NCBI RefSeq assembly: GCF_037137075.1
Contig: NZ_JBBBNV010000057.1
Location: forward strand, 1 to 8,386
From: JBBBNV01 sp037137075
GTDB lineage: Bacteria; Bacillota; Bacilli; Paenibacillales; NBRC-103111
Direction of reading: 5' to 3'
Length of the DNA: 8,386 nt
Both the position numbers and the translations under genes were made by a program. The notes beneath the pieces were generated by a model. It was not told where the DNA came from. It made no database searches and was given only the letters and a program-made list of their open reading frames with translations. Numbering within the stretch: the first letter of the stretch is position 1; each line of letters starts with the position of its first letter. This document shows, piece after piece, positions 4,925 to 8,386 of this stretch.

Positions 4925-5446
4925 ATGAAATACGGAATTGCTGTGTTTCCCCCAAAATCCATTCAAGATACGGCGAACAGTCTGCGAAAACGATATGATC
5001 CGAATTACAGCCTGATTCCTCCCCATCTGACCGTTCGTGAAGCTGGGGAAACCGACGAGACGGGACTTCAGCACATCATTTCTCACCTGAACCAGCTGAC
5101 TGCTGAGTTAGCCCCTTTTCCGATCACATTCAATCGGTTCTCCACCTTTTACCCGGTCAATCCGGTGATTTACATGGCGACAGCCGATCCCGAGCCGTTT
5201 CGCCGGCTGCACCGCAAGGTTTGCAGCGGACCGCTCGAAGTGGCGAATCCCCGGTACGAATTTCACCCCCATCTGACGATTGGGCAAAATCTGAATAATG
5301 ACGAGCTGCATGATGTGCTCGCCAGCCTGAGAAACCGCCCTATCGATCTCACTTTTATAGCAGATCGGCTTCATTTGTTGTACCAGACGGACAATAGGGC
5401 CTGGACGACTCATCAAACCTTCCTGCTCCAAGGTACCCCGATTTAA
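4925..5446 (+). CDS. yjcG: YjcG-type 2H phosphoesterase (2'-5' RNA ligase-like fold)
   Basis: This 173-residue protein is close to the usual length of Bacillus YjcG (about 170). The ATG is set by AAAAGGAGTGA upstream. An in-frame open stretch continues 5' but crosses the promoter and is not coding. Two HxT motifs, the signature of 2H phosphoesterases, are visible: H34-L-T36 (IPPHLTV) and H116-L-T118 (FHPHLTI). They sit in two symmetrical halves, with MKYGIAVFPP opening the first strand and RYDPNYSLIPPHLT typical of the YjcG subgroup. Family members hydrolyse or ligate 2',3'- or 2',5'-linked RNA ends or cyclic phosphates; the substrate of YjcG itself is not established. It is cytosolic, with no signal peptide. 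The gene is monocistronic, with its own promoter and a terminator immediately after the stop. Confidence 0.93.
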   Translation: MKYGIAVFPPKSIQDTANSLRKRYDPNYSLIPPHLTVREAGETDETGLQHIISHLNQLTAELAPFPITFNRFSTFYPVNPVIYMATADPEPFRRLHRKVCSGPLEVANPRYEFHPHLTIGQNLNNDELHDVLASLRNRPIDLTFIADRLHLLYQTDNRAWTTHQTFLLQGTPI

Positions 5447-5450
5447 AACG

Positions 5451-5489
5451 ATGCCCGGTCAGAGGGGTATTCCCTCCACCGGGCATTTT
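5451..5489 (+). terminator. Terminator of the yjcG-like gene
   Basis: Outer stem ATGCCCGGT / ACCGGGCAT (5451-5459 with 5478-5486) encloses inner stem GAGGG / CCCTC, then TTTT. It starts five bases past the stop codon at 5446. The U-tract is short but the stem is very strong. An A-run on the 5' side may let it also stop minus-strand transcripts. Confidence 0.8.
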
Positions 5490-5563
5490 GCGTCCCTTGG
5501 TGACCGACAGAAGCCGCGGCTGAACGGCATAAACGTCTTCTCAGGACAAATTATCGATTCTCC

Positions 5564-5612
5564 GCAAAACAGGCTCTTCGCGGCGCGCAGCTCCCAGCGC
5601 GCGCTGTTTCGC
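5564..5612 (-). other. Nested stem-loop element in the non-coding 3' region of the repeat-protein gene
   Basis: On the minus strand an outer 9-bp stem GCGAAACAG / CTGTTTTGC (5612-5604 with 5572-5564) encloses a G/C-rich inner stem (5602-5597 with 5588-5583). The only irregular outer pair is G-U in minus-strand RNA and a C-A mismatch on the other strand, so it suits the minus transcript. It lies 67 bases past the stop at 5679 and has no U-tract. The same gap holds a 12-bp palindrome CAGCGCGCGCTG (5595-5606), a GGTCG-tt-CGACC hairpin (5624-5635) and a GCCGCGGC palindrome (5513-5520). No gene is seen at 5490-5678. Confidence 0.5.
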
Positions 5613-5678
5613 TGCATGACGGCGGTCGTTCGACCACACCACAGCCTTCGCTTCTATCGTCTCCCCGATACCGGAAGC

Positions 5679-7841
5679 TCAATCATTGTACATAAACCAA
5701 TACAGATCCTTCGTGGCCAGCAGCTTCTTCTGTCCGGATTGGAATTCGTGGTACACGTTCAAGCGATATTTTTCCATATCTTCGACGTTAAATTTCAAAT
5801 TCTCATCGGCCTTGATCAGCTTCATCTGATGGAAGCCCAGATCCAGCACCTTGCTCTCATCCTTGCCTGTTTCCAAATCGAGATAATGGGACATTTTGAA
5901 TTTCCCTCGCGTATCCTCCATCTCCACGATCAGCTTCTGGTTGTCCATATTCGTTTCCATCAGCAGGTTATGGGTCAGTTCATATTCGAACTTCAATTCA
6001 ACTTCACCTGTAACAAAATTAAGCTGGGTGCCGAAATTACTCATCGATATGGTGTAAGGGGCGATTTCGAGCTCCTTAAATGATGCTTTCGGTTCCTTCT
6101 GCTCCGCTGGAAGAACGAAGGAAGCGGCATTCACGTACCCGTCCGGGTCCTTCTCCGCCAGCTTGCCGTCCTTCACGGCATCTCCGATTAAGAGCTGCAG
6201 GCCCTCGGTGGCATACGATTTCGGCACGCTGCTCCATACATACAGCAACCCCGTTGCGCCCGGTCTAACTTTCTCAGACAGCTCGGTCACTTGTGCAGGG
6301 TATACCGTTCCGTCCGCCGCGCGGAAATGAGCAACAAGCTTGGCGATGTCGGTATGACGCTTCTCCAGGTTCTCTACCGCAAGCTGAGCGGCATAAATAT
6401 CCGAGGATTTACCCGTAAATGTCATCACAGAGCGTACAGAATAGTCTGCCTGACGACCGATGGCCGTCAGCTTGCGTTTGGCCCCGTTCGGAATCAGCCC
6501 TACCTGCAGCAAATCCGAGTTATGGTAAAATTGCACCAAATCCACCTTCACAGGCTTATCTGTGCTGGAGGCCGCACTTCCGCTCAGCGTATCTACAGTT
6601 TCATTTTCCTGCAGCAACAGCTTTACCCGCTTAAACTGCGTCGTAAACGGAATTTTGCCAATCAGCTGCAATTGCAGTTCACTTCCCGGATTGAGTGAGA
6701 TAACCTTGTCCGTATTCACAGCCACCGCTTCCACCTTGGTCGCATCGTCCAGTTCGAAATATCCCGTAAAATCCGGAATCGGCAAAGACTCCGTTCCCTG
6801 GTTCGCGATAATAACATTGGCCGTCAAAAGATCCTCATCCTCCCACGGAAGACGATGCAGACCGGTCATGCTGGCCGTATAAATTCCATGCTTATTGCTA
6901 AACTCATACACCGCGCCAAGGGACACATCATCCGCTTTTGCCTGTGGCAAATCATATTCAGCAACAGGCACAACCAGCGCCGTGCCGTCGGAAGCGCCCC
7001 CTTCGATCGTTTGTTTCACACTCAGCTTCCAGCCCTCAAGACCGGCCTCCTGCGGGATGATCGCAGTCAAAATGCCTTCCTTATCCTCAAGCGGCTGCAG
7101 CACCGTATCCTTGGTCAGGCCGGACACATTCATAGGGTACGACAGTCCGTCCGCCGTCTCTACCGTAAACTGCAGGTCAGGAAGCTTGATGCTGCGGCTT
7201 CCGGAATTCACCATCATAAAGGAAACCGTAGGCAGCGAGTTTATATCGTTCTTACTGACATTAACACGCTTGACATAGGTTGTAATCGGCACACCGGATA
7301 ACAAAACACTCCGCTTGCTGTCTGACGGTGTCTGCAGACTATAGCTGTCCGGAACGGCGATTTCACCGACAACCCGTTCAAAATTCGGCGCGTCGAAATC
7401 CCACTTAATCACCTGGAATTTCAGGTCTGCGAGGGCCGTTGCTTTGCTAACCTTGGCATAAAAATGAAATTGCTGGGACGTGCCTGCCGCTACCTTGTTT
7501 TTATCCTTGTCCTGGGCCTGCAGCTGTACATCGATGACCGCTCCCGTCCCGCTGTTCAGCCGGATCCAATAATCAACAAACTGCATATCCCGATCCGAGC
7601 CGTTGACAAGCTCTGCTGTAAAGCTAACCGTGTTCAGCTCTTCGCCGGTAAGCAAATTCACTTCTTGAATATTCAGCTTACTCTGTGAAGTAAGAGCTAT
7701 CGAACCGATAGGATTCGCTATGGATAATAGAATAGCTGGCGGGCTCCCCGCGTCATCGGCCCACACCGGGGTAACACTCGATGCCAATAATACGGCTGAT
7801 AATGCTACACTGAACAATGATTTTCGACTTTTCTTTTTCAC
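5679..7841 (-). CDS. Large secreted protein with repeated beta-sandwich-like units, unknown function
   Basis: This is a 720-residue protein. The GTG at 7841 is chosen because AGGAGGG lies eight bases upstream and a typical signal peptide follows directly (MKKKSRKSLFSVALSAVLLA, cleavage near VWA28/DD). The frame extends 21 codons upstream without a ribosome binding site. The mature protein shows at least four loosely similar units, near residues 72-150, 204-277, 337-411 and 484-553. Each has the pattern of a hydrophobic strand with (V/L)xN, a 'D-(L/F)-x-(F/Y)' strand, a Gly- or Asp-rich turn, 'L-x-P' or 'V-x-P-G', and a closing 'W/F-K-(L/R)-x-(V/L)' strand, and are separated by linkers. A fifth, different C-terminal beta-rich region covers 588-718. 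There are no cysteines, no SLH or LPXTG anchor, no membrane span after the signal peptide and no catalytic motif. It is likely released or loosely held in the envelope, as a binding or structural protein. A perfect cre box upstream suggests carbon catabolite control. Confidence 0.85.
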   Translation of the reverse strand: MKKKSRKSLFSVALSAVLLASSVTPVWADDAGSPPAILLSIANPIGSIALTSQSKLNIQEVNLLTGEELNTVSFTAELVNGSDRDMQFVDYWIRLNSGTGAVIDVQLQAQDKDKNKVAAGTSQQFHFYAKVSKATALADLKFQVIKWDFDAPNFERVVGEIAVPDSYSLQTPSDSKRSVLLSGVPITTYVKRVNVSKNDINSLPTVSFMMVNSGSRSIKLPDLQFTVETADGLSYPMNVSGLTKDTVLQPLEDKEGILTAIIPQEAGLEGWKLSVKQTIEGGASDGTALVVPVAEYDLPQAKADDVSLGAVYEFSNKHGIYTASMTGLHRLPWEDEDLLTANVIIANQGTESLPIPDFTGYFELDDATKVEAVAVNTDKVISLNPGSELQLQLIGKIPFTTQFKRVKLLLQENETVDTLSGSAASSTDKPVKVDLVQFYHNSDLLQVGLIPNGAKRKLTAIGRQADYSVRSVMTFTGKSSDIYAAQLAVENLEKRHTDIAKLVAHFRAADGTVYPAQVTELSEKVRPGATGLLYVWSSVPKSYATEGLQLLIGDAVKDGKLAEKDPDGYVNAASFVLPAEQKEPKASFKELEIAPYTISMSNFGTQLNFVTGEVELKFEYELTHNLLMETNMDNQKLIVEMEDTRGKFKMSHYLDLETGKDESKVLDLGFHQMKLIKADENLKFNVEDMEKYRLNVYHEFQSGQKKLLATKDLYWFMYND

Positions 7842-7875
7842 TACATTGCCCTCCTGTAATAAAAAACCATGGATA

Positions 7876-7889
7876 TGAAAACGTTTACT
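7876..7889 (-). promoter_or_regulatory. cre box (CcpA operator)
   Basis: TGAAAACGTTTACT matches the consensus TGWAARCGYTWNCW at all 14 positions. It sits 35-48 bases before the GTG start of the 720-residue protein, in the predicted 5' leader just past the likely transcription start. At such a place CcpA-HPr(Ser-P) usually represses by roadblock when preferred sugars are available. The match is direct; CcpA binding is inferred. Confidence 0.78.
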
Positions 7890-7893
7890 TCTA

Positions 7894-7911
7894 GCTATAA
7901 TCAAATATAGC
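7894..7911. repeat. Inverted repeat overlapping the predicted -10 of the 720-residue protein gene
   Basis: GCTATA-atcaaa-TATAGC is a perfect 6+6 dyad with a six-base spacer, five bases upstream of the cre box on the minus strand. It overlaps the TATATT -10 candidate, so it could be an operator for a second regulator or only promoter sequence. Confidence 0.5.
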
Positions 7912-7932
7912 CGATGAGTTTTCCTTTGTACA
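7904..7932 (-). promoter_or_regulatory. Candidate sigma-A promoter of the 720-residue protein gene
   Basis: On the minus strand TGTACA (7932-7927, four of six matches to TTGACA) is separated by 17 bases from TATATT (7909-7904). A second option, TCAACC (7968-7963), 18 bases, TATAAT (7944-7939), lies further upstream. Which one is used cannot be told from sequence. Confidence 0.45.
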
Positions 7933-8059
7933 CGTTATATTATAAAAACTATCTTAATTTTTGGTTGATTCTCCCTTCTTTCTCTATCCATAATATAGAA
8001 CGTAATAAAAATCAAATAGTTGTACATCCGCCAAAAAAATATTATTCTATGTAGAGTCA

Positions 8060-8335
8060 CTAGCGTTGCATAAAAAGTCGGCGGCATAGTTTTCGAATAA
8101 TTCTGAACAAGGTTTTAGTTTTCATTACCAAAAAGTCGATTGCCCACCAGAAGGTAGCTCTCTGTCCATTTGGTAAATTTATGTAGTTTCCCCTGAGTGA
8201 CGGAAATACTAGCTCACTGTTTCTTGCGCCTACCCGCTGATTTTCGACTAGGTTTACGGTGAATTCGTTCCATCCATTGATGCATCGGTTCCCATAATAG
8301 AATTTTAAGGGTTCTTCCCAGTTTAGCATGTCCAT
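8060..8335 (-). CDS. Doubtful 91-residue ORF, no recognised family
   Basis: The ORF runs from an ATG at 8335 to a TAG at 8060. The start follows a weak AAGGA ten bases upstream and a stop codon just before it. The product is rich in Trp, Phe, Asn and Arg. A hydrophobic stretch (residues 62-70, TFWWAIDFL) is followed by a strongly basic tail (KTKTLFRIIRKLCRRLF). No signal peptide, domain or terminator is seen, and base composition is more A/T-rich than the neighbouring genes. It could be a small horizontally acquired gene, a fragment of a larger gene, or a chance ORF. Confidence 0.3.
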   Translation of the reverse strand: MDMLNWEEPLKFYYGNRCINGWNEFTVNLVENQRVGARNSELVFPSLRGNYINLPNGQRATFWWAIDFLVMKTKTLFRIIRKLCRRLFMQR

Positions 8336-8381
8336 AGACCGTCAATCCTTGTAGTAGAACCCCTGAAAAGGAGAATATAGG

Positions 8382-8386
8382 ATGAC
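8382..8386 (+). CDS. Start of a plus-strand gene (truncated by window)
   Basis: An ATG at 8382 lies eight bases after a strong AAAAGGAG (8366-8373), and only two further bases remain. The ribosome binding site makes a real gene start likely, but no product can be assigned. It would be divergent from the minus-strand genes on its left. Confidence 0.5.

Noticed and set aside
5451..6083. 210-codon plus-strand frame over the 3' end of the repeat-protein gene
   Set aside because: It runs through the yjcG terminator and then antisense to the large secreted protein, with no ribosome binding site.

Overview
The window looks like a chromosomal segment of a Gram-positive, endospore-forming Firmicute, most likely Paenibacillus or a close Paenibacillaceae relative. 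This is inferred from strong AGGAGG-type ribosome binding sites with TTG and GTG starts, Bacillus-type YjcG and YutG/PgpA homologues, an SLH-plus-PrcB exported protein, an initiator-Met tRNA beside a lysidine-type Ile tRNA, and a perfect Bacillus-type cre site. No species can be named from the sequence alone.

Left part (1-870): the window opens in the last 29 codons of an IS630-family transposase and its probable right end. A perfect 16-bp palindrome and a small membrane-anchored protein of an uncharacterised Gram-positive family (250-546) follow. The stretch 547-809 holds no gene I can support.

Cell-envelope and secreted block (810-3470): a copper/zinc superoxide dismutase lipoprotein (sodC, minus strand) stands divergent to an exported SLH/PrcB-domain protein (plus strand). 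The latter ends at a strong terminator that converges with a second, minus-strand terminator belonging to an unannotated-looking 32-residue hydrophobic peptide gene (2671-2769). A small secreted protein of unknown function (3028-3393) follows, ending at an 18-bp stem-loop without a U-tract. The gene-free stretch 3463-3695 contains only short tandem repeats.

Core block (3696-5489): two tRNA genes (fMet then Ile2) on the minus strand share one strong sigma-A promoter and one terminator. Upstream on the same strand are a 54-residue conserved-looking hypothetical protein and a YutG/PgpA-type phosphatidylglycerophosphatase, each with separate signals. The yutG-like gene and a plus-strand yjcG-like 2H phosphoesterase gene are transcribed from back-to-back sigma-A promoters.

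Right part (5490-8386): a 720-residue secreted protein built from repeated beta-sandwich-like units (minus strand) is preceded by a perfect cre box and a small dyad, implying carbon catabolite control. A highly structured non-coding element lies just past its 3' end. Beyond it are a doubtful 91-codon minus-strand ORF and the first codon of a plus-strand gene that runs off the window.

Most genes here carry their own promoter or terminator and do not form one operon. The common thread is the envelope and exported proteins. I found no CRISPR array, phage module or toxin-antitoxin pair. The least explained elements are the 32-residue peptide gene, the secreted 121-residue protein with its hairpin, and the cre-controlled repeat protein.
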